NCBI GenBank assembly: GCA_964016885.1
Contig: OZ024740.1
Span: 1,846,095 to 1,910,094, forward strand
Source of the DNA: Eledone cirrhosa
Taxonomy: Eukaryota; Mollusca; Cephalopoda; Octopoda; Eledonidae
Length of the DNA stretch: 64,000 bases
Reading direction: 5' to 3'
In this document: positions 10,528-22,400 of the stretch, piece by piece
Layout: the number at the start of each line of letters is the position of its first letter
Numbering within the stretch: position 1 is the first letter of the stretch
The notes under the pieces: model-generated
Databases searched by the model: none
Told to the model about the DNA's origin: nothing
What the model saw: only the letters and a program-made list of their open reading frames with translations
Program-made: the position numbers and the translations under genes

Positions 10528-11150
10528 CTATCTATTTATCTATTTTTCAATTTGTTTTTCTATCTATTTATTTTTCCATATATTTACTATCTAATTTTAG
10601 ATATATATTTATTTTTCTATATATATCTATTTATTTTCTATCTATTTATATCAGTAAATATTATATTAAAAAGAATTTTAACAACTAAATATTCGTAAAT
10701 ATACGTACCATTAGTAGATATATACTTAAAAGTGTCCCCATATTAACCTTACATGAGTTCTATTCATCCTCTTGTTAATTTTTTCTCTCTATTTCTCTCA
10801 TAATATTAATATTTTTTTGCTCTCTCTTTCTTCTCTATCTTTCTCCAGTGTCATTTAAATAAGCGGTTGTTTTTCAATTATTTACATATTCATTTGCATA
10901 TTCACACAAGTTTGAATAATCCCTAATATATTTCCACTACCCATGAATAATCCCTAATATATTTCCACTACTGAATTTCCAACCAATAAGGTACGATTTT
11001 CATGGGTACGTCTCTATTTATAAAACAAACTTTGTATTTTATCTGATGAAAGCGTACCAATGTTGTCTTGGTTGCCCTTGAAATATATATAATAAAATAA
11101 ATATGGTTTTATAAATATAGTTTCCATTCATTTAATATCATTGTATATAT
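10528..11150. other. AT-rich spacer with a 34-bp tandem duplication
   Basis: Tetranucleotide-like CTAT/TTTA repeats occupy 10528-10650. Around 10912-10972, a unit containing GAATAATCCCTAATATATTT occurs twice in tandem. No gene is seen. Confidence 0.5.
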
Positions 11151-11176
11151 GTATATATATATATATATATATATAC

Positions 11177-11442
11177 ATTGTTATACTTTGGGAGGGTCAT
11201 GTTGCCAATAAGAAACACGTGCACCAGTTGCTTTCACTTCAATTCATTATAATAAATTTATAAATTTACAAATTTCCGGTTGGTTGGTTGGTTCCACAAC
11301 CAGATGATTGTTTATATATTGTCAAAGTTCTTTCGTCACACATTCTGTGACCTCTTCAGTGACTGGGGATTCTTTTCTTTGTTTTTGTGTCTCTCCTTTG
11401 TTCTGTCCTACGCCATCTTATATATATATATATAAGTCCTAC

Positions 11443-11449
<7 letters not shown>
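11177..11449. mobile_element. Half copy of the foldback element
   Basis: This matches, in inverted orientation, the right arm and part of the spacer of the element at 7807-8437: it starts with ATTGTTATACTTTGGGAGGG, contains the TTGGTTGG run, and reaches GTTCTGTCCTACGCCAT. The other arm is missing. A (TA)n stretch at 11417-11436 is flanked by two copies of GTCCTACGCCAT (11405-11416 and 11437-11449). More (TA)n follows to 11480. Confidence 0.75.
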
Positions 11450-11480
<31 letters not shown>

Positions 11481-11484
<4 letters not shown>

Positions 11485-12011
11485 TCAATTATTTCCCTCT
11501 ATTGATAATTTCCAATGTTGCCACACATCATTATTCCATATCATATCTTCTCTCTTCTTTCTCACCATCCAGCACACTTGTTCTTATATAAACAACACAT
11601 CTCTCTTTTTAACATTGTTACAACTACTCTGGCACAGTGCCACCACTGCCACCACCTCAAACTTAAACCCTTCTCTACTGAGTTTTGCAGTCACTCACTC
11701 TCACTAACTCTCACTCACTCATTACTTTTTTACCTTGCTCACACCCTCACTCTCTGTCTCTCCATCTCCCTGTTCCCTTATCTTCTCTAAATCCTCAATC
11801 ACATTAATCCCTTGTTAGTTTTTTAATCTGCTTTCCTTGTATTGTTAGGTTCTGTATCCCCCCCCCCCCCATCTGTTGTTGTGTAGAAGGTATCTCATTC
11901 AATTATAGGCTTGTAGGTCACAAGTTTAAGCCTTTTGCAAACTTTGCTGTTGTTTCTGATCAGAATGCAGGCTAGAGTAAATTGGTTGACCAGTTAAACA
12001 CCACCACTTGG
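11481..12011. other. Unassigned non-coding sequence
   Basis: This is pyrimidine-rich DNA (CTCACT-type repeats at 11690-11760) with a C run near 11860. No gene, RNA or repeat family is recognised. Confidence 0.45.
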
Positions 12012-12121
12012 CCATTGAGTCCACTCTGTTGTGAACTCTACTCTGTTGTGAAGTCCATGTCGTTGTGAAGTCCACACCGTTGCGAAGCCCATGCTGTTGT
12101 GAAGTCCACGCCGTTGCGAAC
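12012..12121. repeat. 17-bp minisatellite, about six copies
   Basis: The unit is approximately GTTGTGAAGTCCACGCC, with substitutions between copies. It is non-coding. Confidence 0.8.
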
Positions 12122-12404
12122 ACTTTGAGCAGCTCTCCTGTTTAAAGATACCTTTCTCCCATCCTTTCACAGATCGTGGAATCAATAATCTTGCAATCAA
12201 CTCCACTCACCAGATATATACCACACAAGATATAGATTAAATTTAAAACCATACCCCAACCCTCCTAGCAAAACAACCAACCAGCAGCAGTTACTAATAT
12301 AGGAACAGTGGACAATATCAGCCTACAGCCATCATATTCCCTGACCTATACCTCTAATGAAACTGACCCAATATATAGATAGACACTGGTGTAAACTACA
12401 CACT

Positions 12405-12692
12405 CAAATACCAGCACTCGTACCAATACGTTGTGTCCTTGAACAAGACACTTTATTTCATGTTGCTCCAATTCACACAGCTGGAGAAATGAGTTGTGAC
12501 ATTGTACCAAGCTGTATCTACCATTACCTTTCCCTTGGACAACATCGGTGGTGTGGAGAAAGGAGACTGGTATCCAAGGGTGACAGCTGGTCTTCCACAA
12601 ACAACCTTGCCCAGGCTTGTACCTGGAGGGAAACTTTCTAGGTGCAAAACCATGGTCATTAGTGACCAATGGGAGCCTTATTTAAATAGTTA
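12405..12692 (+). mobile_element. SINE body and tail, headless copy
   Basis: The segment TTGTGTCCTTGAACAAGACA, then CTTTATTTCATGTTGCTCCA and a CAGCTGGAGAAATGAG block, matches the body of the tRNA-derived SINE whose head is seen at 46010-46145. It continues through ACAACCTTGCCCAGGCTTGT and CTTTCTAGGTGCAA. I recall this as part of a common cephalopod SINE family, but I have not searched for it. The tRNA-like head is missing or too diverged to see. Confidence 0.6.
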
Positions 12693-12769
12693 ATGAGCAG
12701 TTTGAAATGTGGTCTATATTTAACATATGGCCTGGACCTAACACCAGCTTTGAGAATCCTATATGTAAA

Positions 12770-13012
12770 GGGCTTGTTCTGGTAGTTAGGGTGTTCAACT
12801 TACAGTCATGAGTTTGATTCCTTGTTTGAGTGGTGCATTACTTCAGTACACTCAGCTGAAAATGAGTGTCAGCAATAGCTGACAGTTAATCCTGTGATAG
12901 ACTGGCGTCCTATTTGGAGTGGGGTGTCTTCTACTATTAGATACTTCAAGCTAAAGAAACAAGGATAAGCACCAGGCAGGTGAGTCTCCAGGCTTGGAGC
13001 AAGAATCCTATG
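12770..13012 (+). mobile_element. Second SINE copy with tRNA-like head and GTCC-type body
   Basis: The head contains GGTAGTTAGGGTGTTCAACT and a B-box-like GAGTTTGATTCC. The body contains ACTGGCGTCCTATTTGGAG, which matches a second copy at 16200-16312 (ACTAGTGTCCCATCCAGG). The copy is degenerate. Confidence 0.55.
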
Positions 13013-13174
13013 GAATATCATTAAGTTGTCAACTAAGTAAATCACATCTCACCTACATGCAATCCTTATTTTTTTTTACTAGCAAAATTTTCTTTTATAA
13101 TTTGTGCTACTTTTTATCAAATTGCTGGCATCTCTTGTCGGATCACGATTGACCTACGGCTAAACAACAACAAT
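13013..13174. other. SINE 3'-end remnant with CAA tail
   Basis: GACCTACGGCTAAACAACAA at about 13150-13172 looks like the 3' end of a cephalopod SINE with a (CAA)n tail. The upstream 130 bp are unassigned. Confidence 0.4.
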
Positions 13175-14258
13175 TATCATCATCATCATCGTCCATGTTC
13201 CACGCTTGCATGGGTTTGGACGGGAGTTTTCCCACTTGAGGCAAGAGTGGTTGTCTTGCTCGCATAGGACTGTCTGGCGGGTTTTCTACAGCTGGATGCC
13301 CTTCCTAACACCAACCACATTTACAGTGTGGGTCTGGGAGGTTTTTACCGTGTTGCCTACATGGCCACATTACAGCGTGGACTGTGTGTTTTTTTTTTTG
13401 TCGTGACACCTACACGATCTCATTTGTTTCGGCCTGGATGTTGTGGCACCAACATAACGTTACATTGAAAGGGGTGGTGGGGGTGGGGGGTGTTTTGTTA
13501 GAGATGCCTACTGACTAGTAGGTTTTACTTTGTATTTAGGTAAGGCGGGTCTTCTCTATTACTGAGTACCGCCAAAGGTCTCGGTCCAGTGACATTGTCT
13601 TGGAGAGGTGTAAGTGTGTGAGGTCGGAATTTATCAGGTCGTCCCAGGTTTTTCTGGGTCTGCCTACTCCGTGGCTACCGTCTATTTTTATTGCCCTGCA
13701 CTTTTTTATACAGCTGTCGTCTTTCATGCGCATCACGTGACCATACCAACGTAGCCTTCTCTCGACTAAACAACATCTGATCCCTCTTATTTCTAATTTT
13801 TCCCTTAGTTCATTTATGCTTTGCCGTTCACGTATATTACTATTACACATCCAGCGGAGCATGCAAGCTTCGTTCCTCTCTAGTCTGTGTATATCCTCTG
13901 CACACAATGCCCAGGTCTCACTGCCATGCAACATTGCTGTTCGTATGCAGGCATCATACAGCCTGCCTTTCATTTTTAGGGAGAACCCTTTAGCGGCTAA
14001 TAGTGGTATAAGCTCTCTGAACTTTTTCCATCCAGTTCTGACTCTAGCTACTGTACTTTCAGAGCACCCTCCCCACTGCTGATTTTGTCACCCAGGTAAC
14101 GGAAGCTGTCCACTATTTCTATAGAACCCTCTGCGCAATTGAAAGAGCTAGTATTCTGTGGGCACTTGCTGCTACTTATTGCACCAGAGCACCGGCCACA
14201 TGTAAAATCTATGTTCTTAATTAGCTTACCTGTGATCCCACTACATCTTTTATGCACC
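13175..14258 (-). mobile_element. 5'-truncated RTE-like LINE with one frameshift
   Basis: On the minus strand, coding starts inside the PHD-like finger ([12 protein letters not shown] at about 14257). It continues through FRYLGDKISSG and then, after a one-base loss near 14073, through the frame at 13973-13536 ([47 protein letters not shown]). A ~360-bp 3' UTR follows, ending in GCAAGCGTGG and a GATGAT tail at 13175-13190. The 5' break coincides with a 44-bp-arm hairpin at 14259-14395. It is closely related to the copy at 63106-64000. Confidence 0.88.
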
Positions 14259-14395
14259 CAGACATGTTTTCATATCAGTTGCATTAGGGAAAACCATACA
14301 ATTATATTACAAATAATTTGTATTTCTAATATTTTCTTCTCGAAAAGGGATATTGTATGGTTTTCCCTAATGCAACTGATATGAAAACATGTCTG
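14259..14395. repeat. Perfect inverted repeat, 44-bp arms with a 49-bp AT-rich loop
   Basis: The left arm 14259-14302 (containing ATGTTTTCATATCAGTTGCA) is exactly repeated inverted at 14352-14395. It sits at the truncation point of the LINE copy to its left. It may be a small foldback element or the result of a template-switch event. No target duplication is clear. Confidence 0.9.
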
Positions 14396-14422
14396 TCTAC
14401 CAAATTTTGTAGGGTTTTCACT

Positions 14423-14550
14423 AATCATCATCATCGTTTAGCATGCGTTAGACGGGTTAGTCCCATTAGAGGCTCGTTGGGTCAGGTGACCGTGTCTCGC
14501 TCATATAGGACTGTTTCTGGCTAGATTTCTACAGCTGGATGCCCTTCCTT
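14423..14550 (-). mobile_element. Short 3'-terminal fragment of an RTE-like LINE
   Basis: On the minus strand, GGAAGGGCATCCAGCTGTAG, ACGGTCACCTGACC, GTCTAACGCATGCTAAACGA and a GATGATGATT tail match the 3' UTR end of the longer copies. The flanks on both sides share a diverged ~35-bp direct repeat (containing CTACCAAATTTTGTAGGG at left and CTACTAAATATTGTAGGG at right). Confidence 0.7.
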
Positions 14551-15470
14551 TTTCACTGCTGGTTTGAAAATATATTGTCTGCTATCTACTAAATATTGTA
14601 GGGGTTTCACTGATGTAGCTGATATTATGACATTGGCAGTTGTCAAATCTTGACATCAGTTACTCTGTATGATATCCAATGTTTATATAGCTACAGTTTA
14701 TTATAGTCTGTAATGTTGGACATCTTTTCAGTTTGGGTGATACTCAGAGTATTGTGTTAGTGGTGTTTACACCTTGGTAAGCTCTGGTCAACTAGACCTA
14801 TATAATTAAAGACATTCTAACCATGACCATCTCGTATTTACAGACAATCTCACAATGTTATCCAAAATGTCCTTTTTAAAAAAAAGATGGTTGTGTGTGG
14901 ATCAAGAGTTTTGGCTGTAGTTTCTTGTAGATCAAGTAACCATGTAAAGGATCCTTCGTTGGTTTGTGTGTGTATGTGTGTGTGTGTGTGTGTGTGTGAA
15001 TGTTTGTCAAATGTGGTACTTTTGTTTTAAAGTTGTGTGTGTGTCTTTATGTAATACATATTACACAGAAGCTAGTGTGTGTGTATATATGTGTGTGCGT
15101 GTGTATGTATGTGTCTGTGTATATGTGTGTATGCCAGTCAAGCAGCTGATTGCTCTAAATACATTTCATTGTTGCTTTCTAGTTCATAACCCTTTTACAA
15201 TAATGGTCCACTCCTTACTCTAATTATTTCTTGGTGCATGTATGTGTGTCTGTGTGAGTGTGTGCGTGTCTGTGAGTGTGTGTGTATCTGTGAGTGTCTG
15301 TATCTGTGTGTGTGTATCTGTATCTGTGTGTATGTGTCTCTGTGTGTGTGTGTGTGTGTGTGTGTGTCTGTGTGTGCGCCAATAAGTAAGCTGGAAATCT
15401 GAAATTTTATTTTGGTGCTTTCATTCTAATGTTCTTATTCATTTCTTTTATTTGAAATTATATCAACATT
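14551..15470. other. Non-coding spacer with (TG)n tracts
   Basis: 14551-14960 is unassigned. (TG)n with TC and TA interruptions occurs at 14964-15000, 15075-15130 and 15236-15375. No gene is seen. Confidence 0.55.
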
Positions 15471-15606
15471 ATTACCATTATCATTATTACCATTATCATT
15501 ATTACCATTATCATTATTACCATTACCATTATTACCATTATCATTATTACCATTATCATTATTACCATTACCATTATTACCATTACCATTATTACCATTA
15601 TCATTT
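15471..15606. repeat. (ATTACCATTATC)n microsatellite
   Basis: These are triplet-based 12-15-bp units alternating ATTACC and ATTATC. Confidence 0.95.
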
Positions 15607-15689
15607 GCTGGGTCTTCTCTTTATTTGTATCAATATTTCCATTTTCAATTTATTTCTCTAATGGACCAGGAAATTGGTGCATCATTATA

Positions 15690-15770
15690 GGTGGTGGTGG
15701 TGTAGTGTGGTGGCGGTGGTGGTGGCAGTGGTGTGGTGGTGGTGTAGTGTGGTGGGGTGGTGGTGGTGAT
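15690..15770. repeat. (GGT)n-rich tract
   Basis: GGT/GTG triplets with TGTAGTG interruptions. Confidence 0.9.
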
Positions 15771-15890
15771 AGGTTAACATTCGACATGATATGGGAAAGA
15801 AGCGGTGGCGATAGGTTTGTGGTTGTTGGTGGTGATGTAAGGAAGAGAGACAGGCTGGAGCCTGAGAAAATAAGGATTAACAGCACCCTC

Positions 15891-16106
15891 AACATCTGCA
15901 GCAGTTGGCTGTATATATACACCACAAACATCTGCAGCAGTTGGCTGTATATATACACCACAAACATCTGCAGCAGTTGGCTGTATATATACACCACAAA
16001 CATCTGCAGCAGTTGGCTGTATATATACACCACAAACATCTGCAGCAGTTGGCTGTATATATACACCACAAACATCTGCAGCAGTTGGCTGTATATATAT
16101 ACACCA
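15891..16106. repeat. 36-bp minisatellite, six nearly identical copies
   Basis: The unit begins AACATCTGCAGCAGTTGGCT and ends in ACACCACA. The six copies start 36 bp apart, from 15891 to 16071. Because 36 is a multiple of three, both strands stay open as 12-residue repeats; I see no other sign of coding. Confidence 0.95.
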
Positions 16107-16199
16107 TCTGCAATTATTTAACTCCTAGTGGTCAGTTGTGTTCAGTCTTCATTGGAGCACAGCTTTTAATAGAGATTTCTGCCATGTTACATATTATAA

Positions 16200-16312
16200 A
16201 CGTCTCTGTGGACTAGTGTCCCATCCAGGGGGAAATGTTCTACTCTCAGTCACTTAATGTCTCATTAAACCAATATAAGCCCCAGCCTGATGAGCCTCTA
16301 AGGTCCAGCTAA
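16200..16312 (+). mobile_element. SINE body fragment
   Basis: ACTAGTGTCCCATCCAGGGG followed by AAACCAATATAAGCCCCAGC parallels the body of the copy at 12770-13012. The surrounding 16107-16460 is otherwise unassigned. Confidence 0.5.
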
Positions 16313-16460
16313 ACTTAGGTGGAGTGTCTGAGTTGTGAGCCGCAGTAAAGTGGAGGGTTTGAGAGTGAGTGAGTGAAGTGAGTGGAGACCCTGAGAGGAT
16401 TGTAAAATTTGAAGAGTATAGCCTCCATATAAGGTTACTTTCTAACATGTAAGATGTGTT

Positions 16461-19400
16461 GGAATCGGTTAGTTACTACTGTCTTCTATGACTCTATGCC
16501 ACTGGAATCGGTTAGTTACTACTGTCTTCTATGACTCTATGCCACTATTGTTTGAAATCGGTTAGTTACTACTGTCTTCTATGACTCTATGCCACTGGAA
16601 TCGGTTAGTTACTACTGTCTTCTATGACTCTATGCCACTGGAATCGATAAGTTACTACTGTCTTCTATGACTCTATGCCGCTATTCTTTGAAATCGGTTA
16701 GTTACTACTGTCTTCTATGACTCTATGCCACTATTGTTTGAAATCGGTTAGTTACTACTGTCTTCTATGACTCTATGCCACTATTGTATGGAATCGGTTA
16801 GTTAATACTGTCTTCTATGACTCTATGCCACTGGAATCGGTTAGTTACTACTGTCTTCTATGACTCTATGCCACTATTGTTTGAAATCGGTTAGTTACTA
16901 CTGTCTTCTATGACTCTATGCCACTGGAATCGGTTAGTTACTACTGTCTTCTATGACTCTATGCCACTATTGTTTGAAATCGGTTAGTTACTACTGTCTT
17001 CTATGACTCTATGCCACTGGAATCGGTTAGTTACTACTGTCTTCTATGACTCTATGCCACTATTGTTTGAAATCGGTTAGTTACTACTGTCTTCTATGAC
17101 TCTATGCCACTGGAATCGGTTAGTTACTACTGTCTTCTATGACTCTATGCCACTATTGTTTGAAATCGGTTAGTTACTACTGTCTTCTATGACTCTATGC
17201 CACTATTGTTTGAAATCGGTTAGTTACTACTGTCTTCTATGACTCTATGCCACTGGAATCGGTTAGTTACTACTGTCCTCTATGACTCTATGCCACTATT
17301 GTTTGAAATCGGTTAGTTAATACTGTCTTCTCTGACTCTATGTCACTATTGTATGGAATCGGTTAGTTACTACTGTCTTCTATGACTCTATGCCACTGGA
17401 ATCGGTTAGTTACTACTGTCTTCTATGACTCTATGCCACTATTGTTTGAAATCGGTTAGTTACTACTGTCTTCTATGACTCAATGCCACCATTGTTTGGA
17501 ATTGGTTAGTTACTACTGTCTTCTATGACTCTATGCCGCTATTCTTTGAAATCGGTTAGTTACTACTGTCGTCTATGACTCTATGCCACTATTGTTTGGA
17601 ATCGGTTAGTTACTACTGTCTTCTATGACTCTATGCCACTGGAATCGGTTAGTTACTACTGTCTTCTATGACTCTTTGCCACTATTGTTTGAAATCGGTT
17701 AGTTACTACTGTCTTCTATGACTCTATGCCACTGGAATCGGTTAGTTACTACTGTCTTCTATGACTCTATGCCACTATTGTTTGAAATCGGTTAGTTACT
17801 ACTGTCTTCTATGACTCTATGCCACCATTGTTTGGAATCGGTTAGTTACTACTGTCTTCTATGACTCTATGCCGCTATTGTTTGGAATCGGTTAGTTACT
17901 ACTGTCTTCTATGACTCTATGCCACTGGAATCGGTTAGTTACTACTGTCTTCTATGACTCTATGCCACTATTGTTTGAAATCGGTTAGTTACTACTGTCT
18001 TCTATGACTCTATGCCACTGGAATCGGTTAGTTACTACTGCCTTCTATGACTCTATGCCACTATTGTATGGAATCGGTTAGTTAATACTGTCTTCTCTGA
18101 CTCTATGTCACTATTGTATGGAATCGGTTAGTTACTACTGTCTTCTATGACTCTATGCCACTGGAATCGGTTAGTTACTACTGTCTTCTATGACTCTATG
18201 CCACTATTGTTTGAAATCGGTTAGTTACTACTGTCTTCTATGACTCTATGCCACCATTGTTTGGAATCGGTTAGTTACTACTGTCTTCTATGACTCTATG
18301 CCGCTATTCTTTGAAATCGGTTAGTTACTACTGTCTTCTATGACTCTATGCCACTATTGTTTGGAATCGGTTAGTTAATACTGTCTTCTATGACTCTATG
18401 CCACTATTGTTTGGAATCAGTTAGTTACTACTGTCTTCTATGACTCTATGCCACTATTGTTTGGAATCGGTTAGTTACTACTGTCTTCTATGACTCTATG
18501 CCACTATTGTTTGGAATCGGTTAGTTACTACTGTCTTCTATGACTCTATGCCACTATTGTTTGAAATCAGTTAGTTACTACTGTCTTCTATGACTCTATG
18601 CCACTGTTGTTTGGAATCGGTTAGTTACTACTGTCTTCTATGACTCTATGCCACTATTGTTTGAAATCGGTTAGTTACTACTGTCTTCTATGACTCTATG
18701 CCACTGGAATCGGTTAGTTACTACTGTCTTCTTTGACTCTATGCCACTATTGTTTGGAATCAGTTAGTTACTACTGTCTTCTATGACTCTATGCCACTAT
18801 TGTTTGAAATCAGTTAGTTACTACTGTCTTCTATGACTCTATGCCACTGTTGTTTGGAATCGGTTAGTTACTACTGTCTTCTATGACTCTATGCCACTAT
18901 TGTTTGAAATCGGTTAGTTACTACTGTCTTCTATGACTCTATGCCACTGGAATCGGTTAGTTACTACTGTCTTCTATGACTCTATGCCACTGTTGTTTGG
19001 AATCGTTTAGTTACTACTGTCTTCTATGACACTATGCCACTGTTGTTTGGAATCGGTTAGTTACTACTGTCTTCTATGACTCTATGCCACTATTGTTTGA
19101 AATCGGTTAGTTACTACTGTCTTCTATGACTCTATGCCACTATTGTTTGGAATCGGTTAGTTACTACTGTCTTCTATGACTCTATGCCACTGGAATTGGT
19201 TAGTTACTACTGTCTTCTATGACTCTGTGCCACTATTGATTGAAATCGGTTAGTTGCTACTGTCTTCTATGACTCTATGCCACTATTGTATGGAATCGGT
19301 TAGTTACTACTGTCTTCTATGACTCTATGCCACTATTGTTTGAAATCGGTTAGTTACTACTGTCTTCTATGACTCTATGCCACTGGAATCGGTTAGTTAC

Positions 19401-22400
19401 TACTGTCTTCTATGACTCTATGCCACTATTGTTTGGAATCGGTTAGTTACTACTGTCTTCTATGACTCTATGCCACTGTTGTTTGGAATCGGTTAGTTAC
19501 TACTGTCTTCTATGACTCTATGCCACTATTGTTTGGAATCGGTTAGTTACTACTGTCTTCTATGACTCTATGCCACTATTGTTTGGAATCGGTTAGTTAC
19601 TACTGTCTTCTATGACTCTATGCCACTATTGTTTGGAATCGGTTAGTTACTACTGTCTTCTATGACTCTATGCCACTGGAATTGGTTAGTTACTACTGTC
19701 TTCTATGACTCTCTGCCACTATTGTTTGAAATCGGTTAGTTACTACTGTCTTCTATGACTCTATGCCACTATTATATGGAATCTGTTAGTTACTACTGTC
19801 TTCTATGACTCTATGCCACTGGAATCGGTTAGTTACTACTGTCTTCTATGACTCTATGCCACTATTGTTTGAAATCGGCTAGTTACTACTGTCTTCTATG
19901 ACTCTATGCCACCATTGTTTGGAATCGGTTAGTTACTACTGTCTTCTATGACTCTATGCCACTATTGTTTGGAATCGGTTAGTTACTACTGTCTTCTATG
20001 ACTCTATGCCACCATTCTTTGAAATCGGTTAGTTACTACTGTCTTCTATGACTCTCTGCCACTATTGTTTGGAATCGGTTAGTTACTACTGTCTTCTATG
20101 ACTCTATGCCACCATTGTTTGGAATCGGTTAGTTACTACTGTCTTCTATGACTCTATGCCACTATTGTTTGGAATCGGTTAGTTACTACTGTCTTCTATG
20201 ACTCTATGCCACTATTGTTTGGAATCGGTTAGTTACTACTGTCTTCTATGACTCTATGCCACCATTGTTTGGAATCGGTTAGTTACTACTGTCTTCTATG
20301 ACTCTATGCCACTATTGTTTGGAATCGGTTAGTTACTACTGTCTTCTATGACTCTATGCCACCATTGTTTGGAATCGGTTAGTTACTACTGTCTTCTATG
20401 ACTCTATGCCACTATTGTTTGGAATCGGTTAGTTACTACTGTCTTCTATGACTCTATGCCACCATTGTTTGGAATCGGTTAGTTACTACTGTCTTCTATG
20501 ACTCTATGCCACTATTGTTTGGAATCGGTTAGTTACTACTGTCTTCTATGACTCTATGCCACCATTGTTTGGAATCGGTTAGTTACTACTGTCTTCTATG
20601 ACTCTATGCCACTATTGTTTGGAATCGGTTAGTTACTACTGTCTTCTATGACTCTATGCCACCATTCTTTGAAATCGGTTAGTTACTACTGTCTTCTATG
20701 ACTCTCTGCCACTATTGTTTGGAATCGGTTAGTTACTACTGTCTTCTATGACTCTATGCCACTATTGTTTGGAATCGGTTAGTTACTACTGTCTTCTATG
20801 ACTCTATGCCACCATTGTTTGGAATCGGTTAGTTACTACTGTCTTCTATGACTCTATGCCACTATTGTTTGGAATCGGTTAGTTACTACTGTCTTCTATG
20901 ACTCTATGCCACCATTGTTTGGAATCGGTTAGTTACTACTGTCTTCTATGACTCTATGCCACTATTGTTTGGAATCGGTTAGTTACTACTGTCTTCTATG
21001 ACTCTCTGCCACTATTGTTTGGAATCGGTTAGTTACTACTGTCTTCTATGACTCTATGCCACTATTGTTTGGAATCGGTTAGTTACTACTGTCTTCTATG
21101 ACTCTCTGCCACTATTGTTTGGAATCGGTTAGTTACTACTGTCTTCTATGACTCTCTGCCACTATTGTTTGGAATCGGTTAGTTACTACTGTCTTCTATG
21201 ACTCTATGCCACTATTGTTTGGAATCGGTTAGTTACTACTGTCTTCTATGACTATGCCACCATTGTTTGGAATCGGTTAGTTACTACTGTCTTCTATGAC
21301 TCTATGCCACTATTGTTTGGAATCGGTTAGTTACTACTGTCTTCTATGACTCTATGCCACCATTGTTTGGAATCGGTTAGTTACTACTGTCTTCTATGAC
21401 TCTATGCCACTATTGTTTGGAATCGGTTAGTTACTACTGTCTTCTATGACTCTATGCCACCATTGTTTGGAATCGGTTAGTTACTACTGTCTTCTATGAC
21501 TCTATGCCACTATTGTTTGGAATCGGTTAGTTACTACTGTCTTCTATGACTCTATGCCACCATTGTTTGGAATCGGTTAGTTACTACTGTCTTCTATGAC
21601 TCTATGCCACTATTGTTTGGAATCGGTTAGTTACTACTGTCTTCTATGACTCTATGCCACCATTCTTTGAAATCGGTTAGTTACTACTGTCTTCTATGAC
21701 TCTCTGCCACTATTGTTTGGAATCGGTTAGTTACTACTGTCTTCTATGACTCTATGCCACTATTGTTTGGAATCGGTTAGTTACTACTGTCTTCTATGAC
21801 TCTATGCCACCATTGTTTGGAATCGGTTAGTTACTACTGTCTTCTATGACTCTATGCCACTATTGTTTGGAATCGGTTAGTTACTACTGTCTTCTATGAC
21901 TCTATGCCACCATTCTTTGAAATCGGTTAGTTACTACTGTCTTCTATGACTCTCTGCCACTATTGTTTGGAATCGGTTAGTTACTACTGTCTTCTATGAC
22001 TCTATGCCACTATTGTTTGGAATCGGTTAGTTACTACTGTCTTCTATGACTCTATGCCACCATTGTTTGGAATCGGTTAGTTACTACTGTCTTCTATGAC
22101 TCTATGCCACTATTGTTTGGAATCGGTTAGTTACTACTGTCTTCTATGACTCTATGCCACCATTGTTTGGAATCGGTTAGTTACTACTGTCTTCTATGAC
22201 TCTATGCCACTATTGTTTGGAATCGGTTAGTTACTACTGTCTTCTATGACTCTATGCCACCATTGTTTGGAATCGGTTAGTTACTACTGTCTTCTATGAC
22301 TCTATGCCACTATTGTTTGGAATCGGTTAGTTACTACTGTCTTCTATGACTCTATGCCACCATTCTTTGAAATCGGTTAGTTACTACTGTCTTCTATCAC

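Noticed and set aside
15705..16121. Twelve-residue repeat protein (NICSSWLYIYTT)
   Set aside because: This is a 36-bp minisatellite open on both strands; no other coding sign.
16283..16315. CTGATGAG in a SINE body as a second hammerhead
   Set aside because: There is no GAAA partner or GTC triplet at suitable spacing.
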